A stretch of 64,000 nt of DNA from Haloprofundus halobius. GTDB taxonomy: Archaea > Halobacteriota > Halobacteria > Halobacteriales > Haloferacaceae. Both the position numbers and the translations under genes were made by a program. Numbering within the stretch: position 1 is the stretch's first letter; each line of letters opens with the position of its first letter. The stretch covers positions 1,116,001 to 1,180,000 of the forward strand of contig NZ_CP083666.1 of the NCBI RefSeq assembly GCF_020097835.1, read 5' to 3'. Under the pieces are notes generated by a model. The model worked only from the letters and a program-made list of their open reading frames with translations, searched no databases and was not told where the DNA came from. Positions 1-13,319 of this stretch are shown here, piece after piece.

Positions 1-1
1 C

Positions 2-721
2 CAACCGTCCGAAGGGCACGCGAAGTTCCTCCGCGAGACCGAGGAAGTCTCGATCCGCCTCGCCGACGACGTCGCGGCGGCGCTCGCCGACGACGTGACG
101 CCGCTGGTTCTCGGCGGCGACCACTCCGTCGCCATCGGGTCGCTGGCCGGCTCCGCACGCGATGCCGACATCGGCGCTATCTGGTTCGACGCCCACGGCG
201 ACCTCAACACGCCGACGACGTCGCCGAGCGGCAACGTCCACGGGATGCCGCTGGCGGCCGGACTCGGCGTCGCCGACTTCGGCGGCATGGAGTGGGCCAA
301 CGCCCCCGGACTCCGGCCCGAGAACGTCGCGCTCGTCGGTCTCCGAAGCCTCGACGACGCCGAGCGAGAACTCATCCGCAACAGCGACCTCACCGCCTTC
401 AGCATGTCCGACATCGACGAACGCGGCATCACCGACGTCGTCGACGACGCGCTCGACGTGGTGACCGAGGGCACCGACGGCGTTCACGTGAGCCTCGATT
501 TGGACTGGCTCGACCCCAAGGAAGCCCCCGGCGTCGGGACGCCCGTCCGCGGCGGTGTCAGCTACCGCGAGGCGCACTCGGCGCTGGAGACGGTCGCCCA
601 GTCGGGGGCGCTTCGGTCGCTCGAAGTCGTCGAGGTGAATCCCATTCTCGACGAACACAACGAGACGGCGGCGCTGGCGACGGAACTGGCCGCGAGTGCG
701 CTCGGCAAGACGATTCTGTAG
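2..721 (+). CDS. rocF: Arginase (5' end cut by the window edge)
   Basis: Arginase hydrolyses arginine to ornithine and urea in the cytoplasm, using a binuclear manganese centre. The frame is open from base 2, so the true start lies left of the window. A GTG at 95 is internal because coding sequence continues upstream of it. The metal-binding signatures are all visible: GGDHS at 113-127, DAHGDLN from 188 and DLDWLDP from 497. The stretch HGMPLA after DAHGD and the late EVNPILDEHNETA favour arginase over agmatinase. This is a family-level inference, because agmatinase and other ureohydrolases share the metal motifs. Nothing is known here about upstream partners. Confidence 0.85.
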   Translation, partial: QPSEGHAKFLRETEEVSIRLADDVAAALADDVTPLVLGGDHSVAIGSLAGSARDADIGAIWFDAHGDLNTPTTSPSGNVHGMPLAAGLGVADFGGMEWANAPGLRPENVALVGLRSLDDAERELIRNSDLTAFSMSDIDERGITDVVDDALDVVTEGTDGVHVSLDLDWLDPKEAPGVGTPVRGGVSYREAHSALETVAQSGALRSLEVVEVNPILDEHNETAALATELAASALGKTIL

Positions 722-830
722 GCGGCGGAGTCACCCGACAACGGCGCGACGAGTCCCTCTGCGCGGTCGAGCGGAACTGGCTTGGAAGTACAAGGTCTGC
801 GCTTTTTCGTATACTTCCTGTACGTCTCCC

Positions 831-2204
831 GTGCGCGTCATTCATCTGTTCGTCTCGGCGGACGAACGAGAGCAAGTCAGCGAGACGCTGTCCGAGCTGG
901 ACGTCGACTACGCTGTAACCAGCGACGGCGGAGCGGACAGCCACGCGATGTACCAGTTTCCGATCCCCGCCGACGGTGTCCGCGACATCCTCGCCCGCCT
1001 TCACGATTCGGGAGTCCACGAAGAGAACTACACCGTCATCAGCGACGCGGAGGCCGCCCTGACGCCGAACGTCGATAAACTGCAGGAGCGCTACGCGCAG
1101 GACTTCACCCCTCTCTCGTCGTTCAGCCTCCGCGCGAAGGCACGGTCGCTCAGCCGTGACACGTACTCGTTCGTCTGGATGATTTTCCTCAGCGCCGTCA
1201 TCGCCACCGCCGGTCTGCTCATCGACTCGCCGGCCGTCGTCGTCGGCGCGATGGTCATCGCGCCGTTCGTCGGTCCCATCCTCACCACCGGCGTCGGGGC
1301 GACGACCGAGGACTGGCGGATGGCCATCGACGGCCTCTGGCTGCAGGTGCTCGGAATCGTGGTGAGCGTGGTCGGTTCGGCGGTCACGGCGTACACGTTC
1401 AAATCACTCGCTCTCGTCCCGGCGACGCTCGCGCCGGCGAGCATCGAACTCATCACCCTCCGACTCGCGCCGAGCGCCGTCGCCGTCGTCGTCGGACTGG
1501 CCGCCGGAGCCGCGGCGACGTTCGGCATCACCACCGAGGGACCACTATCGCTCATCGGCGTGATGATCGCGGCGGCGCTCATCCCCGCCGCGGGCGTCGT
1601 GGGCATCGGTATCGCCTGGGCGACTCCCGTCATCGCCGTCGGGACGCTGTTGCTCCTCGCCGTCACGGTGCTCGCCATCAACGTCGCAATGTTCGTCACG
1701 CTGTGGGTGATGGACTACCGCCCGACCCGCTCGGGACTCGCCGATTACGTTTCCGGCGACCGGATGAACACCCTCGTCGTCACAGTCGCGGCGATCGCCC
1801 TCGTCGTCTCCGTCGGCGTCGTCACCGCCGCCACCGCCCAGCAGGTCGGCTACCAGCGGACGGTGAACGAGCAGGTCCAGGAGGTGCTCGGGCAGGACCG
1901 GTACAGCGATCTGCAGGCGACGAGCGTCACCGTGCAGTACGCCTACCCCGTCGGCTTCACCGACCGCGAGACGGTGACGGTCACGGTCTCGCGAACGGCC
2001 GACCGCTCCTACCCGTCGCTGCCGAGTGATCTACAGCAACAGATACGCGCGGCGACGGACCAAAATCCCGTCGTCCGCGTCCGGTTCGTCGACTACGCGC
2101 AGACGAACTACTCGTCGTCGACGTCGCCCGCTAACTCGTCGGCCACCGCTTCCACGTCGTCACCGACGCTCGTGGCCGGAATCACGTCGACGGCGGCGAC
2201 GTAG
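831..2204 (+). CDS. DUF389 (TIGR00341 family) membrane protein
   Basis: This is a 457-residue membrane protein of the DUF389 family, whose biochemical role is unknown to me. The N-terminal 110 or so residues are soluble and resemble a small sensory or ferredoxin-like domain starting [14 protein letters not shown]. Hydrophobic helices follow from about residue 115 to 365, including the [18 protein letters not shown] segment typical of DUF389. The GTG at 831 is chosen because a T-rich TATA-like element at 802-813 lies about 25 bases upstream, and the family starts there. A longer upstream frame reaches 696 but looks non-coding. The tail is low-complexity and rich in Ser, Thr and Ala. The last 97 bases are antisense to the end of gyrA, so the two convergent genes overlap. 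Confidence 0.8.
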   Translation: MRVIHLFVSADEREQVSETLSELDVDYAVTSDGGADSHAMYQFPIPADGVRDILARLHDSGVHEENYTVISDAEAALTPNVDKLQERYAQDFTPLSSFSLRAKARSLSRDTYSFVWMIFLSAVIATAGLLIDSPAVVVGAMVIAPFVGPILTTGVGATTEDWRMAIDGLWLQVLGIVVSVVGSAVTAYTFKSLALVPATLAPASIELITLRLAPSAVAVVVGLAAGAAATFGITTEGPLSLIGVMIAAALIPAAGVVGIGIAWATPVIAVGTLLLLAVTVLAINVAMFVTLWVMDYRPTRSGLADYVSGDRMNTLVVTVAAIALVVSVGVVTAATAQQVGYQRTVNEQVQEVLGQDRYSDLQATSVTVQYAYPVGFTDRETVTVTVSRTADRSYPSLPSDLQQQIRAATDQNPVVRVRFVDYAQTNYSSSTSPANSSATASTSSPTLVAGITSTAAT

Positions 2205-4609
2205 TCGCCGTCGGTCAAGTCCATCACGATGACGCCCATCGTGTTGCGGCCGTACTTCGAGATGTCGTCGACGCGGGTGCGCATTATCTGGCCGTCCTCG
2301 CTCATGACGAGCAGGTGGTCGCCGGAGGCGACGGCGTCGATCGCGCAGACGGTCCCGTTGCGGTCGTTGGTCTTGATGTCGATGAGACCCTTGCCATTTC
2401 TCGACTGCTTGCGGTAGTCTTCGAGGTCGCTGCGCTTGCCGTAGCCGTTCTGCGTCACCGTCAGGAGCCAGTCGTGTTGGCCCGGGTCGACGGCGGCGAC
2501 GCCCGCGACGACGTCGCCGTCGGTCAGTTGGATGCCGCGGACACCGCGGGCGCTGCGGCCCATCGCGCGGACCTCGTCCTCGTCGAAGCGGATGCTCATG
2601 CCGCCCTCGGTGGCGATGACCAAATCCCGCTCGCCGTCCGTCACCTCGACGTCGGTGAGTTCGTCGCCGTCTTCGAGGCGAATCGCCCGGATGCCCGTCG
2701 AGAGGATGTTCGCGAAGTCGTCGACGGCGGTCCGCTTGGCGTAGCCGTCGCGGGTGACCATCGTGAGGAACTCGTCGTCGTCCATCTCGTCGGTGTTGAC
2801 GACGGCCGTGATCTCCTCGTTCTCGTCGAGGTCGAGGAGATTGACCGCCGACTTCCCGCGGGCGGTCCGGCTCATCTCCGGTATCTGGTAGGTCTTCAGC
2901 TGATAGACCTGCCCGTGGGTGGTGAAGACGAGCAGGTAGTCGTGGGTGTTCGCGAAGAAAACGGAGGAAACGCGGTCTCCCTCCTTGAGGTCTGTCCCGA
3001 TGACACCCTTCCCGCCGCGGCCCTGCGCGCGGAACTCGGCGGCGGGCATCCGCTTGATGTAGTCGCCCTCGGAGACGACGACGACCATGTCCTCCTGCGG
3101 GATGAGGTCCTCGCGGGTGACGCTGCCGGTGTCCTCGATGAAGCTCGTCCGGCGCTCGTCGCCGTACTCCTCTTTCACCTCGCGGAGCTCGTCCTTGATG
3201 ACGCCGAGCAGTTCGGACTCGTTGTCGAGAATCTCGTTGAGGCGGGCGATGGTCGCCTGCACCTCCTCGTACTCGTCTTCGATGGCCTCGGCCTCCATCG
3301 AGGTCAGCGAACCGAGTTGCATCGAGACGATGTGGTCGACCTGCGCCTCGGAGAAGTCGTAGACTTCCATCAGCGCTTCCTTCGCGTCGTCGCGGCTCTC
3401 GGAGTCGCGGATGAGGTCGACGACCTCCTCGACGTGTTCGAGCGCGGTCAGTCGCCCTTCGAGGATGTGCGCGCGGTCCTCGGCCTCTTCGAGGTCGTAC
3501 TCGCTGCGGCGACGCACGACCTCGCGGCGGTGTCTGATGTACTCTTCGAGCGTCTCCTTGAGGGTGAGAACCCCTGGTTCGCCGTCGACCAGCGCGAGGT
3601 TGATGACGCCGAACGTCGTTTCGAGGTGGTGTTCGAGCAGTTGGTTTTTGACGACTTCCGGGATGGCGTCGCGCTTCAGTTCGACGACGACGCGAATCCC
3701 GTCGCGGTCGGACTCGTCGCGCAGGTCGCGGACGCCCTCTATCTTCCCCTCGTTGACGTTGTCGGCGATGCGCTCGACGAGCCGCGCCTTGTTCTGCTGG
3801 AACGGCAGTTCCGTGATGACGATGCGCTCGTCGTCTTCGACCTCGAACTCCGCGCGGACGCGGATGCGGCCGCGACCCGTCTTGTACGCCTGGTGAACCG
3901 TGTTCCGGCCGACGATGTTCGCGCCCGTCGGGAAATCCGGCCCCTTCACGAACTCCATGAGGTCTTCGACGGTGCAGTCGGGGTTGTCGATGAGGTGGAC
4001 CGTCGCGTCGATGACCTCGCCGAGGTTGTGCGGCGGGATGTTGGTGGACATCCCGACGGCGATACCCGACGATCCGTTCACGAGCAGGTTCGGGAACGCC
4101 GACGGGAGGACGTCGGGCTCCTGCAGGCGGTCGTCGTAGTTCGCGCGGTAGTCGACGGTGTCCTTCTCAATGTCGGCGAGCAGTTCCTCGGCGATGGCGG
4201 ACATGCGCGCCTCCGTGTACCGCATCGCCGCCGGCGGGTCGCCGTCGACGGAGCCGAAGTTGCCCTGGCCGTCGACGAGCGGGTAGCGCATCGAGAAGTC
4301 CTGTGCCATCCGCGCGAGCGCGTCGTAGATCGCCGAGTCGCCGTGGGGATGGTAGTCACCCATCGTCTCGCCGACGATGGAGGAGCTCTTTCGATGGCTG
4401 GAGCGCGAGGTGACGCCCGCCTCGTGCATCGCGTAGAGGATGCGGCGGTGGACGGGTTTGAGTCCGTCGCGGACGTCCGGGAGCGCGCGTCCGGCGATGA
4501 CCGACATCGCGTAGTCGATGTACGACTGCTCCATCTCGTCTTCGATGCGTGCGGTCTGGACGCTCGCGGCCTCCGCGTTCACGTCCGGGTCGGGGAATTC
4601 TGAACTCAT
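2108..4609 (-). CDS. gyrA: DNA gyrase subunit A
   Basis: GyrA (833 residues) is the cleavage and religation subunit of the A2B2 gyrase that introduces negative supercoils with ATP. The sequence runs from the breakage-reunion domain ([20 protein letters not shown] near residue 30) to the C-terminal DNA-wrapping beta-pinwheel. The catalytic tyrosine is Y131 in AAMRYTEA. A GyrA-box-like QGRGGKG begins the C-terminal domain. The tail is acidic. It follows gyrB on the same strand after only 22 bases, so the two should be co-transcribed. The end overlaps the convergent DUF389 gene by 97 bases. Length and motifs are typical of a haloarchaeal GyrA of bacterial type. Confidence 0.97.
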   Translation of the reverse strand: MSSEFPDPDVNAEAASVQTARIEDEMEQSYIDYAMSVIAGRALPDVRDGLKPVHRRILYAMHEAGVTSRSSHRKSSSIVGETMGDYHPHGDSAIYDALARMAQDFSMRYPLVDGQGNFGSVDGDPPAAMRYTEARMSAIAEELLADIEKDTVDYRANYDDRLQEPDVLPSAFPNLLVNGSSGIAVGMSTNIPPHNLGEVIDATVHLIDNPDCTVEDLMEFVKGPDFPTGANIVGRNTVHQAYKTGRGRIRVRAEFEVEDDERIVITELPFQQNKARLVERIADNVNEGKIEGVRDLRDESDRDGIRVVVELKRDAIPEVVKNQLLEHHLETTFGVINLALVDGEPGVLTLKETLEEYIRHRREVVRRRSEYDLEEAEDRAHILEGRLTALEHVEEVVDLIRDSESRDDAKEALMEVYDFSEAQVDHIVSMQLGSLTSMEAEAIEDEYEEVQATIARLNEILDNESELLGVIKDELREVKEEYGDERRTSFIEDTGSVTREDLIPQEDMVVVVSEGDYIKRMPAAEFRAQGRGGKGVIGTDLKEGDRVSSVFFANTHDYLLVFTTHGQVYQLKTYQIPEMSRTARGKSAVNLLDLDENEEITAVVNTDEMDDDEFLTMVTRDGYAKRTAVDDFANILSTGIRAIRLEDGDELTDVEVTDGERDLVIATEGGMSIRFDEDEVRAMGRSARGVRGIQLTDGDVVAGVAAVDPGQHDWLLTVTQNGYGKRSDLEDYRKQSRNGKGLIDIKTNDRNGTVCAIDAVASGDHLLVMSEDGQIMRTRVDDISKYGRNTMGVIVMDLTDGDYVAAVDVIPATSVGDDVEAVADELAGDVDDE

Positions 4610-4631
4610 ATGTTAGAGTAGATGTGTTTGT

Positions 4632-6896
<2,265 letters not shown>

Positions 6897-6972
6897 TTAC
6901 GAGAGCAACATTTGTGTGTGTGTGAACGCCTCCCTCACCGCGCTTTTCACTTTCACCCCGGTCCCGAACACG

Positions 6973-6979
6973 TTTTAAG
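6973..6979 (+). promoter_or_regulatory. TATA-like box of top6BA
   Basis: TTTTAAG-type sequence about 28-34 bases upstream of the top6B ATG at 7007 fits a leaderless archaeal promoter. Confidence 0.55.
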
Positions 6980-7006
6980 CGTCCCGTTGATATCAGCGTT
7001 CACAGA

Positions 7007-9427
7007 ATGACCTCGTTTCAGTCGACACTCGGCGACGAGGCGGGAATCGCCGACGAGCTGGCCGAGAACCAGCGGGCGATCTCCATCGCCGAGTTCTTCG
7101 AGAAGAACAAACACATGCTCGGCTTCGACAGCGGGGCCAGAGGGCTGGTCACCGCCGTCAAGGAGGCCGTCGACAACGCCCTCGACGCCACCGAAGAAGC
7201 CGAAATCGCCCCCGATATCTACGTCGAAATCGCCGAAGCCGGCGACTACTACCGCCTCGTCGTCGAGGACAACGGCCCGGGCATCACCAAAGAGCAGGTC
7301 CCGAAGGTGTTCGGGAAACTGCTCTACGGCTCTCGGTTCCACGCCCGCGAACAGTCGCGCGGGCAGCAGGGTATCGGTATCTCCGCGGCCGTCCTCTACT
7401 CGCAGTTGACGAGCGGGAAACCCGCCAAAATCACCTCCAGAACCCAAGGCAACGCCGAGGCGCAGTACTTCGAACTCGTCGTCGACACCGACAAGAACGA
7501 CCCCGAGATTCGCGAATCCCGCGAGACGTCGTGGGACCGCCCGCACGGCACGCGCATCGAACTGGAGATGGAGGCGAACATGCGCGCGCGCCAGCAACTG
7601 CACGACTACATCAAGCACACGGCGGTCGTCAACCCCCACGCGCGCTTCGAACTCCGTGAACCGGGACTCGACGCGCCCCTCAAATTCGAGCGCGCGACCG
7701 ACCAACTGCCCGCCAAGACCGAGGAGATTCGTCCGCACCCCCACGGCGTCGAACTCGGGACGCTCCTGAAGATGCTCGGTGCGACGGACTCGTACTCGAT
7801 TTCGGGCTTCCTCCAGGAGGAGTTCACCCGCGTCGGGCAGAAAACGGCGAGGAAAGTGCTGGACAACTTCCGTGACAACCACTTCGGCCGCGAGATGTCG
7901 TGGCCCGCCGTCGCCGACGCCGACGAACTCGAAGCCGCCATCGCCGACGCCGTCTCCGGAAAGGGTCCGGAGGCGACGGCGCAGTTCGCCGGCGGCGTCG
8001 CCGACGTGCTGACCTCCCGCGAGCGGACGAGTCACCACGAACTCGTCGGTATCGTCGACAACGTCGCCGAGACGGTGGCGGAGGAGACCGGTAAGACGTT
8101 CGGGAAGACGGTGCGAGAGAACGCCGTCGACGCCGCGTGGGCCGAACTGAGGCGCCACGAGGAGACCGAGGAGGGCACCGAGTCGGCGCTGACACCCACC
8201 CTCCACGCCGCCGTCGACTCCGCGACGAGCACCCAGAAGGACGACGCGACGGTCCACGGCCTCGCCGAACGCCTCGCCCGCAAGTTCGCCGCACTCGACG
8301 ACGACAGACACCGCCTCTCGCTGAAAGAACTTCGAACGCTCGTCGACGGCGCGGCCGACGCCACCGTCGAGTACGACGACGCGACTATCGGCGCGAAGGC
8401 CCGCGAAAACATTACTGAGGCGCTCTGGTCGTCGATGCGAACCGTCCCCGACGACGCGCCGCCGGTGCGCGAGGTCGCCGACGACCGCGACGCCGCGAGC
8501 GACCTGCTCGAAGCGATGCGCGTCACCGACATCCTCGCGCCGCCGACGGAGTGTCTCTCACCCATCACCGCCGAACTCGTCGAAGCCGGGCTCCGAAAGG
8601 AGTACGACGCCGACTTCTACGCGGCGGCGACGCGCGACGCGGAGGTCCACGGCGGCGACCCGTTCATCGTCGAGGCCGGTATCGCCTACGGCGGCGAACT
8701 CGCCGCCGAGGGACGCGTCGACCTGCTGCGCTTCGCCAACCGCGTCCCGCTGGTCTACCAGCGGGGAGCGTGCGCGACGACGGACGTGGTCAAGGGTATC
8801 GGCTGGCGTAACTACGGACTGGACCAGCCCGGCGGCAGCGGGATGCCGAACGGCCCCGCGGTCATCATGGTCCACGTCGCGTCGACGAACGTCCCCTTCA
8901 CGAGCGAGTCGAAGGACGCGCTGGCGAACATCCCGGCCATCGAAGACGAGATAGAACTCGCCATCCGCGAGGCCGCCCGCGAACTGAAATCGTACCTGAA
9001 GAAACGCCGCTCGATGCAGCAGCGCCGGCAGAAACAGAACGTCCTCGGGAAGATTCTGCCCGAGATGGCCGACAAAGTGTCGGAGGTGACGGGACGAGAA
9101 CGCCCGAACATCGACGGCGCGATGGCTCGAATCATGAACAACGTGAGCGTCGAACGCCGCGTCGACGGCGACGAGGTGACGCTCAGCGTCCGCAACTACT
9201 CCGACCGAAGCGAAGAGTTGGATATCACCGACATCGTCTCGGTCGAACCGGAGGGGCTCAACGGCGAGGCGAGCGTCGTCGACTTGGACGACGAGTGGTT
9301 CGTCCAGTGGAAGCCGTCCGTCCCCTCGGGCGAGACGGCGACGCTCACGTACACGGTCGGTTCGGATGCATCGTTCGAGATCAACGTCGACGGCGTCGAA
9401 GCGGAACGACTCACGGTGAACGCATAA
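7007..9427 (+). CDS. top6B: DNA topoisomerase VI subunit B
   Basis: Top6B (806 residues) is the GHKL-ATPase subunit of the A2B2 type IIB topoisomerase that relaxes and decatenates DNA. Visible features are [14 protein letters not shown] (N box), VEDNGPGI, and [18 protein letters not shown] (the ATP lid). The later transducer segment contains the conserved [10 protein letters not shown] region near residue 665. A roughly 80-residue C-terminal immunoglobulin-like extension ([15 protein letters not shown]) follows. Several hundred residues in the middle (about 300-520) are acidic, alanine-rich and repeat-like, and make this protein longer than crenarchaeal Top6B. This is usual in haloarchaea. 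The ATG at 7007 has a TATA-like box 28-34 bases upstream. top6A follows after one base. Confidence 0.96.
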   Translation: MTSFQSTLGDEAGIADELAENQRAISIAEFFEKNKHMLGFDSGARGLVTAVKEAVDNALDATEEAEIAPDIYVEIAEAGDYYRLVVEDNGPGITKEQVPKVFGKLLYGSRFHAREQSRGQQGIGISAAVLYSQLTSGKPAKITSRTQGNAEAQYFELVVDTDKNDPEIRESRETSWDRPHGTRIELEMEANMRARQQLHDYIKHTAVVNPHARFELREPGLDAPLKFERATDQLPAKTEEIRPHPHGVELGTLLKMLGATDSYSISGFLQEEFTRVGQKTARKVLDNFRDNHFGREMSWPAVADADELEAAIADAVSGKGPEATAQFAGGVADVLTSRERTSHHELVGIVDNVAETVAEETGKTFGKTVRENAVDAAWAELRRHEETEEGTESALTPTLHAAVDSATSTQKDDATVHGLAERLARKFAALDDDRHRLSLKELRTLVDGAADATVEYDDATIGAKARENITEALWSSMRTVPDDAPPVREVADDRDAASDLLEAMRVTDILAPPTECLSPITAELVEAGLRKEYDADFYAAATRDAEVHGGDPFIVEAGIAYGGELAAEGRVDLLRFANRVPLVYQRGACATTDVVKGIGWRNYGLDQPGGSGMPNGPAVIMVHVASTNVPFTSESKDALANIPAIEDEIELAIREAARELKSYLKKRRSMQQRRQKQNVLGKILPEMADKVSEVTGRERPNIDGAMARIMNNVSVERRVDGDEVTLSVRNYSDRSEELDITDIVSVEPEGLNGEASVVDLDDEWFVQWKPSVPSGETATLTYTVGSDASFEINVDGVEAERLTVNA

Positions 9428-9428
9428 T

Positions 9429-10529
9429 ATGAGTTCAGACACGGAGATACAAGACGAGAAAGCCCGCGAGCGTCTCATCGACCTCGCGGCGGAGTTCTAC
9501 GACCAGTTCGCCGGCGGGCAGATTCCGGAGATGCAACTGCCCACCCGGACGAAGAGCAACATCGAGTACGACGAGGACAGCCACGTCTGGGTGTACGGCG
9601 ACCGAACCAGCACCCGCAGCGCCAACAGCGTCCGCGGCGCGCGGAAACTGCTCAAAGCCGTCTACACCATCGACTTCCTCGCCCAGCAGTTGGCGGAAGA
9701 CCGCTCGTCGACCCTGCGTGAGTTGTACTACCTCTCGGAGTCGTGGGATTCGGAGGAAGCGGGCTTCAACGACCAGGACGAGTCGAACCAGCTGGTCGAG
9801 GACCTCGAGATCGTCTCGAAGGTCACCCGCGAGGACTTCCACATGCGCCCCGAGGAGTCGGGGGCGACGCTGATGGGGCCGCTGCGCATCCGCGAGCAGA
9901 CGCGGAGAGGAGAGCGCGAGATCCACTGTCAGGAGGACGTCGGTGAAGGCGGCTACCAGATTCCGAACAACCCCGACACCATCGAGTTTCTCGACCACGA
10001 CATCGAGTTCGTCCTCTGCGTGGAGACCGGTGGGATGCGCGACCGACTCGTCGAGAATGGCTTCGACGAGGACCACGGCGCGATGGTCGTCCACCTCAAA
10101 GGTCAACCCGCCCGCGCGACGCGGCGCATCACGAAGCGGCTGCACGACGAACTCGACTTGCCCGTCGTGGTGTTTACTGACGGCGACCCGTGGTCGTACC
10201 GCATCTACGGCTCCGTCGCCTACGGCTCGATCAAGTCCGCGCACCTCTCGGAGTATCTGGCGACACCCGAAGCCGACTTCGTCGGCATCCAACCGCAGGA
10301 CATCGTCGACTACGACCTGCCGACGGACCCGCTCTCGGACTCGGACACCAACGCGCTCGAAAGCGAGTTGGACGACCCGCGGTTCCAGACGGAGTACTGG
10401 ACCGAGCAGATAGAACTCCAACTCGACATCGGCAAGAAGGCCGAACAGCAGGCGCTCGCGTCGCGGGGGCTGGACTTCGTCACCGACACCTACCTCCCCG
10501 AGCGACTCGGCGAGATGGGCGTCCTGTGA
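9429..10529 (+). CDS. top6A: DNA topoisomerase VI subunit A (Spo11 homologue)
   Basis: Top6A (366 residues) is the Spo11-like DNA-cleaving subunit that pairs with Top6B. The winged-helix CAP domain carries the active-site tyrosine in [12 protein letters not shown] (Y100/Y101; by comparison with Spo11 the second Tyr is the likely nucleophile). The TOPRIM domain is represented by VLCVETGGM and by [20 protein letters not shown], which holds the metal-binding acidic residues. The ATG begins one base after the top6B stop, so translation is probably coupled. Length is normal for the family. Confidence 0.96.
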   Translation: MSSDTEIQDEKARERLIDLAAEFYDQFAGGQIPEMQLPTRTKSNIEYDEDSHVWVYGDRTSTRSANSVRGARKLLKAVYTIDFLAQQLAEDRSSTLRELYYLSESWDSEEAGFNDQDESNQLVEDLEIVSKVTREDFHMRPEESGATLMGPLRIREQTRRGEREIHCQEDVGEGGYQIPNNPDTIEFLDHDIEFVLCVETGGMRDRLVENGFDEDHGAMVVHLKGQPARATRRITKRLHDELDLPVVVFTDGDPWSYRIYGSVAYGSIKSAHLSEYLATPEADFVGIQPQDIVDYDLPTDPLSDSDTNALESELDDPRFQTEYWTEQIELQLDIGKKAEQQALASRGLDFVTDTYLPERLGEMGVL

Positions 10530-10645
10530 GCGGGTAGTGCCGGGGCGAAACGTCAGTTCGCCCCAGTACGAAAACGTATCGAGAAAGCGACACACCGACG
10601 CTGTATCGGTAGACGCTTCTGTCGACTCACACGAACTGTGAACCG

Positions 10646-11554
10646 ATGCGTTCACGCAGCGACCGGGACCGACGCGCCGAAACCGTCGGCGTGGGGCTGG
10701 TGCTCTTCTCCGCGTTCGGGTTCGGCACGCTGGCGGTTCTCGGGGAGTTCGCCTTCGCCGCCGGGCTGAACGTCCCGTCGGTGCTCGCGCTGCGCTTCGC
10801 GCTGGCGACGCTTCTCGTCTGGGTCGTCCTCGCCGCGCGTCGCCGTCGAACCGACGCCCCCGGCCGACTCCGACTCCGCGGTCGACTCCTCGTCGTCGCG
10901 ATTGCGCTCGGCCTCGTGGGGTACACGGGCCAGAGCGCGCTGTTCTTCTGGGGGCTCGAATATCTCACCGCGGGCGTGACGACGCTCGTGCTCTACACGT
11001 ACCCGGCGTTCGTGCTCGTCCTCTCGGCGCTGTTTCTCGGCGAACCGCTGACGCGGCGACGACTCGTCGCCCTCCCGCTCGTGCTCGGCGGGGTGACGCT
11101 CGTCGCGGGCGTCGACCCGGCCGGTGTCTCGACAGTCGGGGTCGCCATCGTCCTCGGGTCGGCGGTGGTCTACTCGGGCTACATCGTCGTCAGTCGAGTC
11201 GCGCTCGACGACACCGACGGCCTCCTGCTTGCGGGCTACGTCCTCCCGGCGGCCGCGGTGTCCTTCGTCACCTACGGAACGGTCACCGACACGCTGGCGC
11301 TGCCCGCGACGACGGCCGGGTGGCTGACGGTCGTCGGCATCGCCGTGCTCGCGACCGTCGTCCCGGTCGTGACGTTCTTCGGCGGGATCCGGCGCATCGG
11401 AGCCTCCCGTGCCGGCCTCGTGAGCACGGTCGAACCCATCGTCGCCGTCGTCCTCGGAGTGCTGTTGCTAAACGAACCGCTCCCGCCGGCGACGTTCGTC
11501 GGTGGCGCGCTCGTCCTCGTCGGCGTCTGGCTCATCCACGCGGAGTCGAGGTGA
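10646..11554 (+). CDS. EamA/DMT-superfamily transporter
   Basis: This 302-residue polytopic protein has two tandem EamA repeats, about ten hydrophobic helices in all. The first begins LVLFSAFGFGTLAVLGEFAFAAG. The second starts near residue 150, and RIGASRAGLVSTVEPIVAVVLGVLLLNE is the conserved end of the second repeat. Family members export amino acids, nucleosides or other metabolites, or take up solutes. The substrate cannot be read from the sequence. The basic N-terminus (MRSRSDRDRRAE) is cytoplasmic. It stands alone, 116 bases after top6A and convergent with the next gene. Confidence 0.85.
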   Translation: MRSRSDRDRRAETVGVGLVLFSAFGFGTLAVLGEFAFAAGLNVPSVLALRFALATLLVWVVLAARRRRTDAPGRLRLRGRLLVVAIALGLVGYTGQSALFFWGLEYLTAGVTTLVLYTYPAFVLVLSALFLGEPLTRRRLVALPLVLGGVTLVAGVDPAGVSTVGVAIVLGSAVVYSGYIVVSRVALDDTDGLLLAGYVLPAAAVSFVTYGTVTDTLALPATTAGWLTVVGIAVLATVVPVVTFFGGIRRIGASRAGLVSTVEPIVAVVLGVLLLNEPLPPATFVGGALVLVGVWLIHAESR

Positions 11555-11606
11555 GGGAACGATAGCGTCGAAAAGCAGTCACAGCGCGTCGAGGCGGAGT
11601 GACCGT

Positions 11607-12425
11607 TCAGGTCGCCTCGCGAAGTTCGTCCAGTTCGCGCTCGACGCTCTCGGGGGCGGAGTCGTCGACCGCACACCGGCGACAGTAGCTGTTCGACCCC
11701 TCTTCGTGGGTTTTCACCGGAAACCCGGCGAGGTAGGTCTTCTCGGCGAACGTCCGCGTCACGCCGTCGCGGGCGCTCCGGCCGCAGACGACACAGCGCT
11801 CGCTCCCGTCGGCGGCTTCGGTGTCGATGCGTCGTTCCCGACCGAACGTCGTCAGCGACTGCTCTTTGTTCAACCGGCGCTGTACCGGGGGGAACAGGAG
11901 GAGTCCGGCGAGGAGAAACATCACGCCGACCACGAGCGTGCCGACGCTGAACGTGCCGCTCGCGAACACCGCGAACGAGAGGAACACGAGGAGTACACCC
12001 GCGACGACGCCGCCCACCGTCGCGAGGTCGGCGCCGTCATTCGAGCGACTCTTCGACCGGCCGTCGACCCATCGCTCGGTGCCGTCGGCTCGCAGCTCCG
12101 CCCGCGACGCCCCGGGCGAGTAGCGGTACCACGCGTAGACGGCGTTGCCGACGCCGCCGGTGACGAGAAACAGGAGCACGTGGACCGGAATCGACCCGAA
12201 TCCGCGTTTCTTGACGACCACGCGGTCGCCGTAATCCTGTTCGATCTCCCAGCCGTGGACGGTGTACTCGCGGACTCGCTCGCGGAACGGCGAGAGCGTC
12301 GAGCCTGCGTCCGACGCGGCCGAGGAGGAGACTGCCGTGCCGCACTGTGAGCAGAACGACGCCCTCGCGGAGAGGGAGGCTCCGCAGTCCGAACAGAAGT
12401 TCGGGGTCGACGATTCGAGGACCAT
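11607..12425 (-). CDS. Zinc-ribbon membrane protein, haloarchaeal hypothetical
   Basis: This 272-residue protein of unknown function has two separate zinc-binding modules. The N-terminus holds FCSDCGASLSARASFCSQCG, a classical double-CxxC zinc ribbon. A linker and two clusters of hydrophobic helices follow (around VHVLLFLVTGGVGNAVYAWY and VGGVVAGVLLVFLSFAVFASG). The C-terminal module has CVVCG and, about 30 residues later, CRRC. The middle segment EIEQDYGDRVVVKKRG resembles the small domains found in other zinc-ribbon membrane proteins of haloarchaea. The ATG at 12425 is preferred because it starts directly before the zinc ribbon. An in-frame upstream start at 12461 adds 12 atypical residues. 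Confidence 0.65.
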   Translation of the reverse strand: MVLESSTPNFCSDCGASLSARASFCSQCGTAVSSSAASDAGSTLSPFRERVREYTVHGWEIEQDYGDRVVVKKRGFGSIPVHVLLFLVTGGVGNAVYAWYRYSPGASRAELRADGTERWVDGRSKSRSNDGADLATVGGVVAGVLLVFLSFAVFASGTFSVGTLVVGVMFLLAGLLLFPPVQRRLNKEQSLTTFGRERRIDTEAADGSERCVVCGRSARDGVTRTFAEKTYLAGFPVKTHEEGSNSYCRRCAVDDSAPESVERELDELREAT

Positions 12426-12476
12426 ACGCGAAATTCGACGCTCACACGACAAGTAACTCACGTGAAGGGGGCCGCC

Positions 12477-13313
12477 TCAGTCGAGTCTCGCCATCGGTTC
12501 AGTCCGACCGCCGAGAAACGCTCGCACCGTCGCGTCGACCGAGGCCCTCCGCTCTTCGAACGCGCCGTGGCCGACGCCGCCGAGTACCGCGACGCGCGCG
12601 TTCGGGATTCCGGCCGCGGTTTCCCGCAGTATCTCCTCCGGGTAGAAGTGGTCGTGCGCGCCGCCGAGGACGAGTGTCGGGGCTTCGATGTCGACGAGTC
12701 GCCGCCGCGCGTCGTGTTCCAGAGCCGCCCGACAGGAGACGACCACGTCGGACCCGACGACGGGTTGGGGGCGCACCGTCCGGTCGAGTACGCCCAGGAT
12801 GGGCGGGTAGAGCATCGACCGGTAACCGGAGTACGTCACGGCGACGGCGTCGAACTGTATCTCGCGCCACTCGTCCCGCTCGCCCCACGAGAGCCACCGG
12901 CCGAGCGTCTCGGCTCCCGATTGCCCGACGTAGCAGCCACAGGACCCGAGGACGAGCCGTCGCGTCAACTCCGGGGAGTCGGCGGCGAACTGCTGGGCGA
13001 CGAGTCCACCGAGCGAGCGACCCAGGATAGAGGCGGAACCGATCTCTCGGAGCGCCTCCGCGTAGTCGGCGGCCATGTCGCGCGTCGTGTGCCCCGCCGG
13101 GAGTCCGCGCGGGCGACTGAGCACCCAGACGGTGTACTCGTCGGTGAACTCGCGGAAGCGCCGCGCGAGATACTCACCGACGAGACGCGAGGAGTCACGT
13201 CCCCAGAGCGCGTCGCGAAATCCCGGAAAGACGACGAGCCGTCGCGGACCGTCGCCGACTCGGTAGTACGGCAGACGCCCGTCGAGATGGCCGTAGTCGA
13301 TGCGCGTTCTCAT
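12477..13313 (-). CDS. Alpha/beta hydrolase
   Basis: A 278-residue alpha/beta-hydrolase fold enzyme, probably cytoplasmic. The oxyanion region is VVFPGFRDALWG, the nucleophile is S100 in the elbow ILGRSLGGLVAQ, the acid is in VLGGAHDHFYP, and the histidine is in GGVGHGAFEER. The catalytic triad is therefore complete. Substrate specificity (ester, lactone or peptide) is not predictable. It starts 6 bases after the metallo-hydrolase gene and is probably co-transcribed with it. Confidence 0.8.
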   Translation of the reverse strand: MRTRIDYGHLDGRLPYYRVGDGPRRLVVFPGFRDALWGRDSSRLVGEYLARRFREFTDEYTVWVLSRPRGLPAGHTTRDMAADYAEALREIGSASILGRSLGGLVAQQFAADSPELTRRLVLGSCGCYVGQSGAETLGRWLSWGERDEWREIQFDAVAVTYSGYRSMLYPPILGVLDRTVRPQPVVGSDVVVSCRAALEHDARRRLVDIEAPTLVLGGAHDHFYPEEILRETAAGIPNARVAVLGGVGHGAFEERRASVDATVRAFLGGRTEPMARLD

Positions 13314-13319
13314 CCGCGG

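Noticed and set aside
2315-4603. A 762-codon open frame opposite gyrA
   Set aside because: It is the antisense shadow of gyrA: the composition follows third-position GC of the real gene and no family motif is seen.
6911-6923. GT-repeat near the top6B promoter as a Z-DNA or microsatellite element
   Set aside because: Only about six dinucleotides long. Too short to claim more than local composition.
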